From positions 1-64,000 of the forward strand of contig CABYLQ010000003.1 in NCBI GenBank assembly GCA_902519845.1: a stretch of 64,000 bases of DNA, read 5' to 3'. The DNA comes from an uncultured Candidatus Actinomarina sp. (GTDB lineage Bacteria > Actinomycetota > Acidimicrobiia > Actinomarinales > Actinomarinaceae). The position numbers were made by a program, and so were the translations under genes. Of the stretch, positions 38,001 to 46,694 are shown one piece after another. Below the pieces are notes generated by a model. It was given only the letters and a program-made list of their open reading frames with translations. It searched no databases and had not been told where the DNA came from. Position 1 is the first letter of the stretch; the number at the start of each line of letters is the position of its first letter.

Positions 38001-38260
38001 TAGATTCTGTAATTGTCGGTAAAGCAGATGATTCTGGACAAACTTCATTAACGATAATTAAAGATAAATTGGTTTCTTTAGTAATAAATACACCAACTTA
38101 TGCAAATGAACTGACAGATGGTTGGAAAATTAGACGATTATCTCATGAAACTGGTGTAGCGGTTGTCTCTTCTGTAAGAGAAGCTGATGCATTCATTCAA
38201 GCATTTTTAAATCAAAATTTAGTACTAGAAGATATGGAGGTTATTCAAGATGTCAGTTAA
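35078..38260 (+). CDS. carB: Carbamoyl-phosphate synthase large subunit
   Basis: A 1060-residue synthase with two homologous ATP-grasp halves, each beginning with a [17 protein letters not shown] or [15 protein letters not shown] motif (residues about 14 and 545). The C-terminal MGS-like allosteric domain begins near 920 ([11 protein letters not shown]). The length is standard. It overlaps carA by 14 bases and pyrF by 11. It supplies carbamoyl phosphate to pyrB and, elsewhere, probably to arginine synthesis. Confidence 0.96.
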   Translation: MPKNKDIKSILIIGSGPIVIGQACEFDYSGSQAAKALKKDGYRVILVNSNPATIMTDPEMADATYIEPLTFNYLKRIIEIEKPDAVLPTLGGQTALNLSMELEQNDVLKENNVVLLGASANAIEIAENRWKFKEAMDSVGIKTLKATYAKTFEEGMNASTEIGFPLMLRPSFILGGGGTSVVNNEEDFQSKLNDAFNASPTQEVLIEESIYGWKEFELEVMRDSDGNGVIVCGIENFDPMGIHTGDSITVAPIQTLSDKEYQIMRDEALLCLDTIGIATGGSNVQFAVNPKNGDRRIIEMNPRVSRSSALASKATGFPIAKFAALLAVGYNLTELENDITGTTPASFEPVQDYVVVKIPRFDFPKFPSTDDILGTSMQSIGEVMSIASTFTESLTKAIRSLEIGKSGIRNIDNRFIGMPKEILQDEIRTPRPRRIFAILEAIRRNWPLEDIVKISSVDIWFLQEIEKSFNVDPINTPSSVLKMLGWTEEDLDNKESKNELENNRVYKLVDTCSAEFESKTPYLYSTNGVSNDDITTKKKKVVVIGSGPNRIGQGIEFDYCCVHGISSLKENGFEAIMINSNPETVSTDYDTADKLYFEPLTWREVKSVLNREKPDSVIIQLGGQTPLKLAENISKEGFNIAGSSLDVIDKTEDRDLFQKLCLGQDIRQPKSKIAKNENELVKAVKEIGFPVLLRPSYVLGGRAMRVVQTNEELENYLDILASADEDGNPFKSGPLLVDQFLTDTIEIDVDLISDGKEVYIAGILEHLEPAGVHSGDSTAVIPPFSINDEILREIEEKSKKLALGLNVKGLLNIQFAIKDEELFILEANPRASRTMPFVAKVTGNQIIKAGTLLMLGYSIEEVKNKTKYLSSSTDKVAIKKAIFPWSRFPAEDTMLGPEMKATGEVLGVGKEFGTALNKAYAAAGVEIKDKEKGLFVTLSDDEKPNFIKTINKYLELGFTLYATEGTGKFLKTNGIDSVIVGKADDSGQTSLTIIKDKLVSLVINTPTYANELTDGWKIRRLSHETGVAVVSSVREADAFIQAFLNQNLVLEDMEVIQDVS

Positions 38261-38888
38261 ACCAATTTTCTTTGCCCTGGATGGCAAATCACTAAAAGAA
38301 TTTGAAAAGCAATTAGATATCTTAAAAGATCATATTTATGGTGTAAAAGTTGGATTAGAACTTTTTACTTCCGAAGGCCCTTCATGTGTGGAACAACTTA
38401 AGAGTGATGGGTGGGTTGTATTCTTAGATTTAAAACTACATGACATTCCAAATACTGTAGGTCAAGCTGCTACTTCAGTATCAAATATTGGAGCAGACTA
38501 TTTAACTTTACATATATCATCTGGGCAAGAAGCTTTATTAGAAGCTGTAAATAAAAAAAGTAAAGATTTAAATCTTCTTGGAGTCAGTAGTGCTCTAACA
38601 AGTAAAGCAGTTGATTCAAGTACAAGCAAGATTGTAGAAAACGAGTTTCAAATAGCAAAGGACTCAAATTTAGAAGGCGTAATTTGTCCAGCATCTGAAA
38701 TTGCTAATACAACAAATTTATTTGATCTAATTGTTACACCAGGCATTAGATTAGAAAATGATTTACGTGGAGATCAAAAAAATATAACTACTCCTAAAAA
38801 AGCTATCGAGCTTGGAGCAAAATATATTGTTATGGGACGATCAATTAAAAATAATCCTTCAATGGTAATAAATGAATTAGAAGTATGA
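38250..38888 (+). CDS. pyrF: Orotidine 5'-phosphate decarboxylase
   Basis: A 212-residue TIM-barrel enzyme converting OMP to UMP, the last step of the pathway. The catalytic array is [14 protein letters not shown] (DxKxxDxxxT), and the phosphate-binding region is VTPGIRL...[11 protein letters not shown]. The length is typical of class I bacterial enzymes. It overlaps carB by 11 bases and the PyrD-like gene by 4. Confidence 0.95.
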   Translation: MSVKPIFFALDGKSLKEFEKQLDILKDHIYGVKVGLELFTSEGPSCVEQLKSDGWVVFLDLKLHDIPNTVGQAATSVSNIGADYLTLHISSGQEALLEAVNKKSKDLNLLGVSSALTSKAVDSSTSKIVENEFQIAKDSNLEGVICPASEIANTTNLFDLIVTPGIRLENDLRGDQKNITTPKKAIELGAKYIVMGRSIKNNPSMVINELEV

Positions 38889-39562
38889 ATAAATTTATTG
38901 CAGCACCTTTTGGAAACTACATAAAGACTAGAAATACTATTTCAGTATCTGGAAGTTGGACCGTTGAAAAAAGAACAGGTCGAATTGTTCAAATAGTAAA
39001 AACTTTACGATATACAAAACGTGGATGGGTTAACAAAATTGGTTTAAGAAATCCTGGTTTAACAATTGGGCTTCCTAAACATAAGACTAGTGAAGTCTTT
39101 TCAATTGCAGGAATAGAAAAAGATGACTGGAGATTATTTGCAGAAAAAATACCAAATGATTTCAATATTGAAGTCAATATGTCATGTCCAAATATTGATG
39201 CACATTACACTGACGGAATTGAAGATTTTGAGCCAGATACAAGAAACTGGTACATAGGAAAAATTTCGCCACTTACTACTTTTCAGGAATTGGATGAGTA
39301 CATCAACAAATTTAGATTCAAACAGATTCATGCATGCAATACATTGCCAGTAGATAAAGGAGGGCTAAGTGGTAAAGAGTTGATCCCATATACTTCAAAG
39401 TTTGTTAAACACATTAAAGATTCTTATCCTGATATTGAAGTTATTGCAGGTGGAGGTATTGATTCTGTAAAAGATATAGAGTACTATAAAAATATTGGTG
39501 CCGATCATATTAGTTTGGGTACTGTTTGTTTCAATCCACTAAAATTAAGGAAGTTAATATGA
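38885..39562 (+). CDS. Very short PyrD-like dihydroorotate dehydrogenase homologue
   Basis: A 225-residue TIM-barrel flavoprotein with class 1 PyrD signatures: NMSCPN (98-103, the catalytic-Cys position), K126 in YIGKISP, CNT at 151-153, GGLSGKEL at 159-166, AGGGID at 188-193 and GADHISLGT at 206-214. Usual PyrD proteins have 300-360 residues, so this is roughly 90 shorter, with shortened loops rather than an obvious end truncation. The operon lacks any other pyrD, so it may oxidise dihydroorotate; a different pyrimidine oxidoreductase role is possible. It overlaps pyrF and the next gene by 4 bases each. Confidence 0.8.
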   Translation: MNKFIAAPFGNYIKTRNTISVSGSWTVEKRTGRIVQIVKTLRYTKRGWVNKIGLRNPGLTIGLPKHKTSEVFSIAGIEKDDWRLFAEKIPNDFNIEVNMSCPNIDAHYTDGIEDFEPDTRNWYIGKISPLTTFQELDEYINKFRFKQIHACNTLPVDKGGLSGKELIPYTSKFVKHIKDSYPDIEVIAGGGIDSVKDIEYYKNIGADHISLGTVCFNPLKLRKLI

Positions 39563-39915
39563 ATTTATTTATTAAAGAAGATTTCATCTCTCATGCTGGC
39601 TTACCACTTACATGGAAAGTGGAATGTGATGCACTAGATGAAAATGACTACGAAGCATTGGCAAAAATAGTTAGTGAGAAAATGACTTTTAGAGATGTCA
39701 AAGGTATTCCACGTGGCGGTATACCGTTTGAAAAAGCATTAAAACCTTACTGTTCAAATAATGATACAGATCCATTACTAATTTGTGATGATGTATATAC
39801 AACTGGTACTTCTATGAGAGAAGTCTATGAAGATGGAGCATTAGGTATTGTTGTATTTGCTAGAAATGAAATTCAAGATGACTGGGTAAAAGCAATTTGG
39901 CAGTTATCAATATAA
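39559..39915 (+). CDS. Minimal type I phosphoribosyltransferase (PyrE-like?)
   Basis: A 118-residue protein starting at an ATG that overlaps the preceding stop (ATGA). The PRPP-binding motif LLICDDVYTTGTS is at 73-85, and a PRGG loop at 51-54 fits type I phosphoribosyltransferases. The N-terminal HAGLPLTWKVECDAL resembles a family I associate with phages and environmental genomes (recollection, unchecked). Orotate phosphoribosyltransferases normally have 180-215 residues. By position it could be the missing PyrE or a nucleobase transferase for the next gene. A 5' extension to 39526 inside the PyrD-like gene is rejected. Confidence 0.8.
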   Translation: MNLFIKEDFISHAGLPLTWKVECDALDENDYEALAKIVSEKMTFRDVKGIPRGGIPFEKALKPYCSNNDTDPLLICDDVYTTGTSMREVYEDGALGIVVFARNEIQDDWVKAIWQLSI

Positions 39916-39917
39916 AG

Positions 39918-40778
39918 ATGATAGAAAATAAGTATGCCTCAGCTTTAGATGGTCTTGAAATAGAAGATCCAGTAGAAAGCTTTTTTGATTTCTGTAAGGA
40001 ACGAGAAAATATAAGAATTTCAAGAGAAAATGGTGAAGATTTCCCATGGAGTAAAGATGAAATTTTTCAAAATGGAAGGTTCTTGAATGTATTCAGAGAA
40101 GATGATCGAGTTAGTAAATCAATTATTAAATTTGCGGGTAATTTAAATGAAGAGCCATCAAAACTAATTAACGCTATATTTTTTGCAAGGTGGTGCAATA
40201 GGCAAGAAGTTTTAGATGCTTTAACGCCCAGTGATTTAAATAATCCTGAAAACTTAAAAAATAAATTAGAAAGTATTGATTCATGGTGTAATGAAACTGC
40301 ATATCCAGTTGAACCAGTTACATGGGGAGGTAAACAATACTCAAGAATTGATGCTGCAACTAAATTATTTTATGAGGTGCAAGAGTCTTTATTAAATATT
40401 CTTGAATCATCAAACATGAGTGTGATTAATGCAACCAACAACATAAATAAAGAATTTCAAATGCAAAATGATTTTCCAATTTTCATGGCAGTTATTGATA
40501 TTGCTTGGTTTAGACCCGATATTATTCCAATTGAAAGTGAGGTTCCTACAGGAATAGGTGCTGTTGCTTATCTAGATAGATTACAAAATCATCTTGGTTT
40601 AAGTTCCCACCAAGAAGTTGGTGAAAAAATGATTGAACTACAAAAAACATACTGGCCTGAAGCAAAACGTGGTTTTAATCCAATAGATATAGAATATTTA
40701 GCCTGTGAATGTAGAAAATACTATAGCTATATAAATGGGACGAAGGTTTTTGAAGGTAAAAACAAATTTATACCTTAA
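39918..40778 (+). CDS. HMUDK_hel / aGPT-Pplase-superfamily protein
   Basis: A 286-residue, all-helical-looking protein. It matches from memory the pattern of the 5-hmdU DNA kinase helical domain / alpha-glutamyl-putrescinyl-thymine pyrophosphorylase superfamily (described in phages by Iyer, Aravind and colleagues and by Lee and colleagues). Segments seen are FFDFCKERENI (22-32), PWSKD (43-47), FLNVFREDDRV (55-65), FARWCNR (89-95), FPIFMAVIDI (186-195), VPTGIGA (209-215) and DIEYLACECRKYY (257-269). These relatives modify thymine in phage DNA or bind it. Here the gene ends a host pyrimidine operon, 2 bases after the phosphoribosyltransferase, with no kinase or hydroxymethylase nearby. The ATG at 39918 is preferred to a TTG at 39897. 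Confidence 0.7.
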   Translation: MIENKYASALDGLEIEDPVESFFDFCKERENIRISRENGEDFPWSKDEIFQNGRFLNVFREDDRVSKSIIKFAGNLNEEPSKLINAIFFARWCNRQEVLDALTPSDLNNPENLKNKLESIDSWCNETAYPVEPVTWGGKQYSRIDAATKLFYEVQESLLNILESSNMSVINATNNINKEFQMQNDFPIFMAVIDIAWFRPDIIPIESEVPTGIGAVAYLDRLQNHLGLSSHQEVGEKMIELQKTYWPEAKRGFNPIDIEYLACECRKYYSYINGTKVFEGKNKFIP

Positions 40779-41210
40779 TTAGCTAAGTTTATTAATTCTA
40801 TTTATGTATCTTTCCTCATTTAAAAAAGAGGAATTTAAAAATGACTCAGTTATTTCTTTTGCAGCCTCAATATCTAGATTTTCCGAACCGAGACATAGAA
40901 CATTTACATCATTGTGCTCAACAGATTGAATAGCAGTTTTTACATTAGTGACATTAGAAGCTCTTATACCTTTTACTTTATTTGCTGCAATAGACATTCC
41001 AACACCTGTCCCACAGATTAAGACTCCCTTTGTGTCCTCATTATCCAAAACAAAATCAGATACTTTCGTTGCATAATCTGGAAAATCACAAGGTTCCAAA
41101 CTATCAGTTCCAAAGTCCTCAATTTCAAGATCAGAAGATAAAGATTCTATTAGTAATTGTTTTAATTCAAAACCAGCATGATCAGAGGCAATAGCGATTT
41201 TATTAACCAC
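40779..41210 (-). CDS. rpiB: Ribose-5-phosphate isomerase B
   Basis: A 143-residue RpiB/LacAB-type sugar-phosphate isomerase interconverting ribose 5-phosphate and ribulose 5-phosphate. It has ASDHAGFELK at 8-17 and the active Cys C66 in LICGTGVGMSIAANK. Its start overlaps the fumC stop by 1 base, and its stop directly abuts the convergent HMUDK_hel-like gene with no terminator between them. Confidence 0.94.
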   Translation of the reverse strand: MVNKIAIASDHAGFELKQLLIESLSSDLEIEDFGTDSLEPCDFPDYATKVSDFVLDNEDTKGVLICGTGVGMSIAANKVKGIRASNVTNVKTAIQSVEHNDVNVLCLGSENLDIEAAKEITESFLNSSFLNEERYINRINKLS

Positions 41211-42580
41211 TAGATAAGCTTCTCTATATCCAAAAGATCATCAATATCACCCTCTGACATTAATTCCTTGCTAAGCAATACATCTTTTATTGTTAATCCA
41301 TTTTCCATAGCTTCTTTAGCCAATTCAGCAGCAACATCATACCCAAGCTTTGGTACAAGTGCTGTAACTAGGATTGAGTTTTTTTGAGTATCTTCGTTTA
41401 GCTTTTCAGTATTTGCTTCTAAGTCTTTAATTAGTTTTTCCCCAAACACACACACTCCAGTGGTGAGTAAAGCAATGCTTTCAAGTAGATTGTGAGCCAT
41501 TACAGGAAGCATTGTGTTGAGCTCAAAATTGCCATTCGCTGATGAAAACGTAATGGTTGTATCGTTTCCAATAACTTGAGCTGATACCTGCATCATCATT
41601 TCAGGTATTACAGGATTTACTTTTCCTGGCATTATTGATGATCCTGGTTGCAAAGCAGGGATCTTCAAATCTCCTAATCCAGACACTGGTCCACTACCCA
41701 TCCATCTAATATCATTTGCAATTTTAAAGAGCGATACTGCAAGTGCCTTCAAAGCACTTGATAAATGAACCACTTCTTCTCTTGATCCTTGTCTTGTGAA
41801 ATGATTTTCAACTTCTTTAAAAGGTATACCAATTGATGACTGAAGTTCATTTGCAACATCGGCCCCAAAATTATTAGGAGCGTTTATTCCAGTACCGACA
41901 GCGGTCCCCCCAATTGCTAATTTCTGAACATTATCTAAAGAGGCTTTAATGTCCCCCATTCTTTCATTAATAAGGTCAGCATATCCAGAAAATTCTTGGC
42001 CTAAACTAACAGGTGTAGCATCCATTAAATGAGTTCTTCCATTTTTATAGACTTTCTCCCACTGTTTTGCCTTTTCATTAAGTAATGAAATAAGATTACT
42101 TAATTCAGGGATGAGCCCTTCAGTAACATCTATTACAGCAGCTACATTTGTAGCTGTTGGAATGACATCATTTGATGATTGACTCATGTTAACGTGGTCG
42201 TTTGGATGTATTGATTCACCAGTTTTATCAGATGCTATTTTTGCAATAATTTCGTTTGCATTCATATTTGTGGAAGTACCTGATCCTGTCTGAAAAATAT
42301 CGACTACAAAATCTTTGTCGTGATTGCCAGATATTACTTCCTGAGCACCGTCAATAATTGCAGTTGCAATTTTTTTATCTAATAATTGGTTATTTTGATT
42401 TACTACAGCACAAGCTTTTTTAATTTCGCCCAGCGCTCTAATAAATGATCTAGAGAATTTTAAATCTGAAATTGGAAAGTTTTCAATTGCTCTTGCAGTT
42501 GAAGCTCCGTACATTGCGTCAATAGGTACTTCAAATTCACCCATTGAGTCTTTTTCTATTCTTGTTTCTTTTTTATTCAA
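41210..42580 (-). CDS. fumC: Class II fumarase
   Basis: A 456-residue fumarate hydratase of the TCA cycle. The superfamily signature GSSIMPGKVNP is present, with HPNDHVNMSQSSND and GRTHLMDATPV typical of FumC and lacking aspartase-specific features. FumC is the Fe-S-independent type. It overlaps the second sufC by 4 bases, placing it in the suf operon. Confidence 0.94.
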   Translation of the reverse strand: MNKKETRIEKDSMGEFEVPIDAMYGASTARAIENFPISDLKFSRSFIRALGEIKKACAVVNQNNQLLDKKIATAIIDGAQEVISGNHDKDFVVDIFQTGSGTSTNMNANEIIAKIASDKTGESIHPNDHVNMSQSSNDVIPTATNVAAVIDVTEGLIPELSNLISLLNEKAKQWEKVYKNGRTHLMDATPVSLGQEFSGYADLINERMGDIKASLDNVQKLAIGGTAVGTGINAPNNFGADVANELQSSIGIPFKEVENHFTRQGSREEVVHLSSALKALAVSLFKIANDIRWMGSGPVSGLGDLKIPALQPGSSIMPGKVNPVIPEMMMQVSAQVIGNDTTITFSSANGNFELNTMLPVMAHNLLESIALLTTGVCVFGEKLIKDLEANTEKLNEDTQKNSILVTALVPKLGYDVAAELAKEAMENGLTIKDVLLSKELMSEGDIDDLLDIEKLI

Positions 42581-43278
42581 TTTTCTTCCTGATATTGAGT
42601 GTATCCACCAGAATCAACTTCTTCAATCAATTCATTTGAACCTGATTTAACGATTTTTCCGTTAACAACAATATGGACTTTATCAACATCAAGATATTTA
42701 AGTATTCTGCTGTAGTGAGTTACAAGAATATATGAAGTATTCTCATCTCTATTCTCATTGATTAATGTTGCAACAGATTTAATTGCATCAATATCTAAAC
42801 CTGAATCTATTTCATCAAGAAGGGCAAGAGATGGCTTCATTAAGGACAATTGAAACAGTTCTGATCTTTTTTTCTCTCCTCCAGATAGATCAACGTTTAC
42901 GTCGCGATCTAAAAACTCATCTAAATTAAATCTTTTAGAAAGCTCTATAAGTTCAGCCTCATCAATGTCTCCTAAAAATGATTGAATAAACTCACGAAGA
43001 GTTACTCCTGGTAGTCCAACAGGATATTGAAATGATTGAAAAATTCCTTTTTGAGCCCTATCGAATTGAGGAATAGATAAAACATCTTCACCATTTAAAG
43101 TGACAGCACCCTCGTTTTTATAATCAGTATTACCCATCAACACATGACATAAAGTTGACTTACCTGAACCATTTGGACCCATTACTGCATGTAATTCTCC
43201 ATCACCAATTTCAAGATCAATTCCTTTAAGTATTTCTACTTCACCTATGGAAGCTTTTAGATTTTTGACTTTAAGCAT
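42577..43278 (-). CDS. sufC: SufC Fe-S assembly ATPase (copy 2)
   Basis: A 233-residue ABC ATPase energising the SufBCD scaffold. Walker A is GPNGSGKST, signature LSGGEKKRSEL, Walker B LALLDEIDSGLD and H-loop VTHYSRIL. It is co-transcribed with sufB and sufD, so this copy is the likely scaffold partner. It is clearly diverged from copy 1 at 24029 across the helical domain but both keep all catalytic motifs. Confidence 0.93.
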   Translation of the reverse strand: MLKVKNLKASIGEVEILKGIDLEIGDGELHAVMGPNGSGKSTLCHVLMGNTDYKNEGAVTLNGEDVLSIPQFDRAQKGIFQSFQYPVGLPGVTLREFIQSFLGDIDEAELIELSKRFNLDEFLDRDVNVDLSGGEKKRSELFQLSLMKPSLALLDEIDSGLDIDAIKSVATLINENRDENTSYILVTHYSRILKYLDVDKVHIVVNGKIVKSGSNELIEEVDSGGYTQYQEEN

Positions 43279-43585
43279 TTTCTTCCATCTCTAAATAAAT
43301 TGTTTCATCTTCGATTGAAATAGCATAAGTTGCAACCGGCCTTGTTGCAGGTAAAGTAACCGCTTCACCTGTTTTTAAATCGAACTCTGCTCCATGAAGT
43401 GGACATTCAATTTTGCAGTCGAAAACTTCTCCTTCTGCTAATGAGGCTTCTGCATGTGAACACATATCATCAATTGCATAAAATTCCCCTTCAACATTAA
43501 AAATTGAAATATCTTTATCTCCTACATTTACTGTTTTTACAGAGTTTTCATTTATTTCTGATATATTGACTGTTTTAACTTTCAT
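43271..43585 (-). CDS. Rieske-type [2Fe-2S] ferredoxin
   Basis: A 104-residue non-heme-dioxygenase-type Rieske protein. Cluster ligands are C42-x-H44 in CSHAEAS and C61-x2-H64 in CPLHGAEF. It lies between sufD and sufC, overlapping both; this position is common in actinobacterial suf operons, where it may carry electrons or serve as a target. It is a free ferredoxin here, with no oxygenase nearby. Confidence 0.93.
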   Translation of the reverse strand: MKVKTVNISEINENSVKTVNVGDKDISIFNVEGEFYAIDDMCSHAEASLAEGEVFDCKIECPLHGAEFDLKTGEAVTLPATRPVATYAISIEDETIYLEMEENA

Positions 43586-44744
43586 TAGATTTTCTCTCTA
43601 GAATGTTTTCATATTTTTGGGATAGAATATCGGCAACTTCATCATGAATAATTTCCCAAGCATCCTCATTAATTACTTCGTTGAAAAAACCCTTGATTAG
43701 TAATTTTTCTGCATCCTCTTTATTTATTCCACGTGACATTACATAGTGATAAAGGTCTTCATCAATTGGACCTACAGAAGATCCATGACCACAAATTACA
43801 TCGTCACAGAGAATTTCTAAATTGGGTACAGATTGAGCTGAGGCTTTTTCGGTTAATATAATATTTCTATTCTCTTGTTGAGATTCAGTTTTAACTGCAC
43901 CTTCACCAATATGAATTGTCCCAGTAAAAATTGAAGAACTTTTATCACCAAGAACCCCTTTTGTAATCATATTTGATGTTGTGCTTTTTCCAAGATGGTT
44001 AACAAACACTCTTGTGTCATGAATTTGACTATTTTCACCAAAATAAACACCGTCAATTTCAAATCCTGAACCATTTCCAAGTAAATCTATGTCTAGTCGT
44101 GATCGAGAGAACAATCCACCAGTGCTCACCATGTGAACTGATAGACTTGCATCATTTAGAAGCTTTGCGTAAAGATTGTTGATAAGGCTAATTTCATTTT
44201 TTGACGTAACATTAAGGATTAATTCTAAAGATGAATTTTGATTTAAGAAAATTTCTATTGTTGGAAAGATATTTCCACGAACCAGGTCACCAAAATTTAA
44301 AAGTAATTTTCCTGATTTATTTTTTTCCATATTAATTCCCAAATATGGAACAGCTGTATCTTCAGACTGAAAATTTATTGAATAGTATTCTGGGCAGTCA
44401 TCTTTAAAATTTAATTGAAAACCACCAGTTAATTTTTCAAACTGTTCAACTGAAAATCTATCAAAGGGTCTTTTAATGGATTCATCAATGGTTGATTTTG
44501 TAATTTTCTCAAGATCTGTTGCTTCAACACTTTTATCTTCGGTATTTATAACAAATTCATGACAATTTGAGTCAATATTAAATATTTCATTTTTTTGAAT
44601 TTCTGAAGGTTTTCCTACCTCAAATTCATTAACTGTGAAAACATTTTTTCCAGTATATTTCCAGTCTTCGTTTTTGACAGAAATTTCAGGTAAATCTTTT
44701 GATGTTTTTTTTGCTAAATTTTTTTCAACTAGTTTTGTATTCAA
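43575..44744 (-). CDS. sufD: SufD scaffold subunit
   Basis: A 389-residue SufB/SufD family protein with a beta-helix core. The C-terminal region has GHGSSVGPIDEDLYHYVMSRGINKEDAE in short conserved blocks, and His in CDDVICGHGSS fits the SufD His involved in cluster assembly. The N-terminal 100 residues are variable as expected. It lies 16 bases after sufB and overlaps the Rieske gene by 11 bases. Confidence 0.93.
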   Translation of the reverse strand: MNTKLVEKNLAKKTSKDLPEISVKNEDWKYTGKNVFTVNEFEVGKPSEIQKNEIFNIDSNCHEFVINTEDKSVEATDLEKITKSTIDESIKRPFDRFSVEQFEKLTGGFQLNFKDDCPEYYSINFQSEDTAVPYLGINMEKNKSGKLLLNFGDLVRGNIFPTIEIFLNQNSSLELILNVTSKNEISLINNLYAKLLNDASLSVHMVSTGGLFSRSRLDIDLLGNGSGFEIDGVYFGENSQIHDTRVFVNHLGKSTTSNMITKGVLGDKSSSIFTGTIHIGEGAVKTESQQENRNIILTEKASAQSVPNLEILCDDVICGHGSSVGPIDEDLYHYVMSRGINKEDAEKLLIKGFFNEVINEDAWEIIHDEVADILSQKYENILERKSNES

Positions 44745-44760
44745 ATGACTTCCTATGCAA

Positions 44761-46170
44761 TTAACCTACAGCACCGGCCTCAATCATATTGAGCTCGATT
44801 AATTTGTTAAATTCCATTGCATATTCCATTGGAAGTGTTTTTGTAAACTCTTCAACAAAGCCAGCAACTATCATTGATGTTGCTTCTTCTTCAGAAAGTC
44901 CCCTACTCATTAAGTAAAAAAGTTGATCTTCTCCAACTTTGGAAACTGTCGCCTCATGCCCTATTTCTGCTGAGGACTCTTCAATCTCCATGTAAGGATA
45001 TGTGTCTGATCTTGATTCATCATCTAAAATTAGTGCGTCGCATCTAACAAAGCTTTTCGCTGTTTCAGCTCCATCTTCAACTTTTACAAGTCCTCGATAA
45101 GCTCCTCTTCCACCACCTTTTGAAACTGACTTTGATGTAATCAAAGATGTTGTATCGGGAGCAAGATGAACCATTTTTGCTCCTGTATCTTGATGTTGAC
45201 CTGAATTTGCAAAGGCTACCGATAGTACTTCACCATGAGCACCTGGTTCCATTAAATAAACCGAAGGATATTTAACTGTTAATCCTGAACCAAGATTTGC
45301 GTCTATCCACTCCATGGTTGCATTTCCATAAGCTTGTGCTCTCTTTGTTACCAAGTTATAAACATCATTTGACCAGTTTTGAATTGTTGTATATCTACAA
45401 GTTCCTGAAGCTTTGACAACAATCTCAACGACTGCAGAATGTAATGCGTCAGTTGTGTACACAGGGGCTGAACAGCCTTCGATGTAATGTACAGAGGCTC
45501 CCTCATCTACAAGAATTAAGGTTCTTTCAAATTGACCCATATTTTCAGCATTAATTCTGAAATATGCCTGCAGAGGATCTTCGACATGAACACCTTTTGG
45601 AACATATATAAATGAACCGCCTGACCATACAGCTGAATTTAGTGCAGCAAATTTATTGTCACCCGGAGGAATGACTGTTCCAAAGTATTCTTGAACTAAT
45701 TCTGGATATTCTCGAACTGCTGTATCCATATCACAAAACAGTACACCTAATTTTTCCAGATCTTCTCTATTTTTATGATAAACAACTTCACTTTCGTATT
45801 GGGCAGTTACTCCAGCAAGATAAGTTCTTTCTGCCTCTGGTATACCCAGTTTTTCATAAGTTTCTTTTATTTCCTCTGGAACTTCATCCCATGAATCTGC
45901 TTGGTTTTCTGTTGGTTTTATGTAGTAATAAATATCGTCGAAATCTAATTGGCTTAATTTTTCTTTTGCAACCCACTCTGGCATTGGCTTATCAAGAAAC
46001 CTTTTATATGCTTTTAATCTAAATTCCAGCATCCATTCTGGCTCTTCTTTAATTTCGGACATTTTTCTTATAATGTCTTCGTTTAAACCTTTTTCAGGCT
46101 TAAACACATTTTTTTCAGGGTCAGACCACCCTAAAGAGTATTTCCCAATATCAATATTTACGTCAGTCAT
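44761..46170 (-). CDS. sufB: SufB scaffold subunit
   Basis: A 469-residue Fe-S scaffold protein, first gene of sufB-sufD-Rieske-sufC-fumC-rpiB. Typical blocks are [46 protein letters not shown], and the C-terminal [20 protein letters not shown]. The conserved Cys in FVRCDALI fits the cluster-assembly Cys. It starts 6 bases after a TAGAAT box (leaderless type). Confidence 0.96.
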   Translation of the reverse strand: MTDVNIDIGKYSLGWSDPEKNVFKPEKGLNEDIIRKMSEIKEEPEWMLEFRLKAYKRFLDKPMPEWVAKEKLSQLDFDDIYYYIKPTENQADSWDEVPEEIKETYEKLGIPEAERTYLAGVTAQYESEVVYHKNREDLEKLGVLFCDMDTAVREYPELVQEYFGTVIPPGDNKFAALNSAVWSGGSFIYVPKGVHVEDPLQAYFRINAENMGQFERTLILVDEGASVHYIEGCSAPVYTTDALHSAVVEIVVKASGTCRYTTIQNWSNDVYNLVTKRAQAYGNATMEWIDANLGSGLTVKYPSVYLMEPGAHGEVLSVAFANSGQHQDTGAKMVHLAPDTTSLITSKSVSKGGGRGAYRGLVKVEDGAETAKSFVRCDALILDDESRSDTYPYMEIEESSAEIGHEATVSKVGEDQLFYLMSRGLSEEEATSMIVAGFVEEFTKTLPMEYAMEFNKLIELNMIEAGAVG

Positions 46171-46176
46171 AATTTA

Positions 46177-46182
46177 ATTCTA
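46177..46182 (-). promoter_or_regulatory. -10 box of a probable leaderless promoter (sufB operon)
   Basis: On the minus strand TAGAAT is followed after exactly 6 bases (TAAATT) by the ATG at 46170. The rest of the 81-base divergent gap holds an AT palindrome (46209-46220) and, on the plus strand, TAAACT 7 bases before the ATG at 46252. Confidence 0.5.
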
Positions 46183-46251
46183 GTAAAGCTTCGTTTCAAT
46201 AATAAGAGCTATATATATAGTTTTCTCATATTGTTAATTAAACTTTAATAG

Positions 46252-46692
46252 ATGCCTGTTATATGTGTAAACCCTTCAAATAGCTCGGACAAGGAAATTG
46301 TTGATGGTCTTTCTAAGCAAAACGAGGATTTACGACTATTTTTATCAGATAAATTAGAAGATTCATTTAGGTCATCGCTTCCAGGTAAAAAAGCAATAGG
46401 AGATATATTAGACGATACTCACATATCAACGGCCTCAAGCGGTGCATTTTGTGGAGTATTCTTCGAAGATAAGGATGCAAAACTTAGAAGTATTTTTATA
46501 AATGCTATTGAAGATAGTTCTTTAAAAAGAATTATCTGGTTATCTCAAAGTGACCCAGATGAAAAGATATTAAATCTAAAAAACTTAGCATACTTACAAC
46601 ATGAAGATTATAAAAATCTTATTGAAAACGTACTTGAGTTAGAGAGCCAAGAAGAGATAGATTTTGGCCATAAACAGATAAGCAAGGATTAA
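46252..46692 (+). CDS. Hypothetical protein, possibly a reduced Rossmann-type domain
   Basis: A 146-residue soluble acidic protein I cannot assign. Its outline (beta strand MPVICVN, then a helix, then DDTHISTASSGAFCGVFFED, then SLKRIIWLSQS) faintly resembles a Rossmann fold of NAD-binding type, but the Gly-rich loop is absent. It lies 2 bases before the DNA methyltransferase gene and is surely co-transcribed with it. It could be an accessory factor of the methylase, or unrelated. Confidence 0.6.
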   Translation: MPVICVNPSNSSDKEIVDGLSKQNEDLRLFLSDKLEDSFRSSLPGKKAIGDILDDTHISTASSGAFCGVFFEDKDAKLRSIFINAIEDSSLKRIIWLSQSDPDEKILNLKNLAYLQHEDYKNLIENVLELESQEEIDFGHKQISKD

Positions 46693-46694
46693 AA

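Noticed and set aside
46209-46220. Palindrome CTATATATATAG in the sufB/46252 divergent gap
   Set aside because: A simple AT alternation in an AT-rich promoter region; too low in information to claim an operator.
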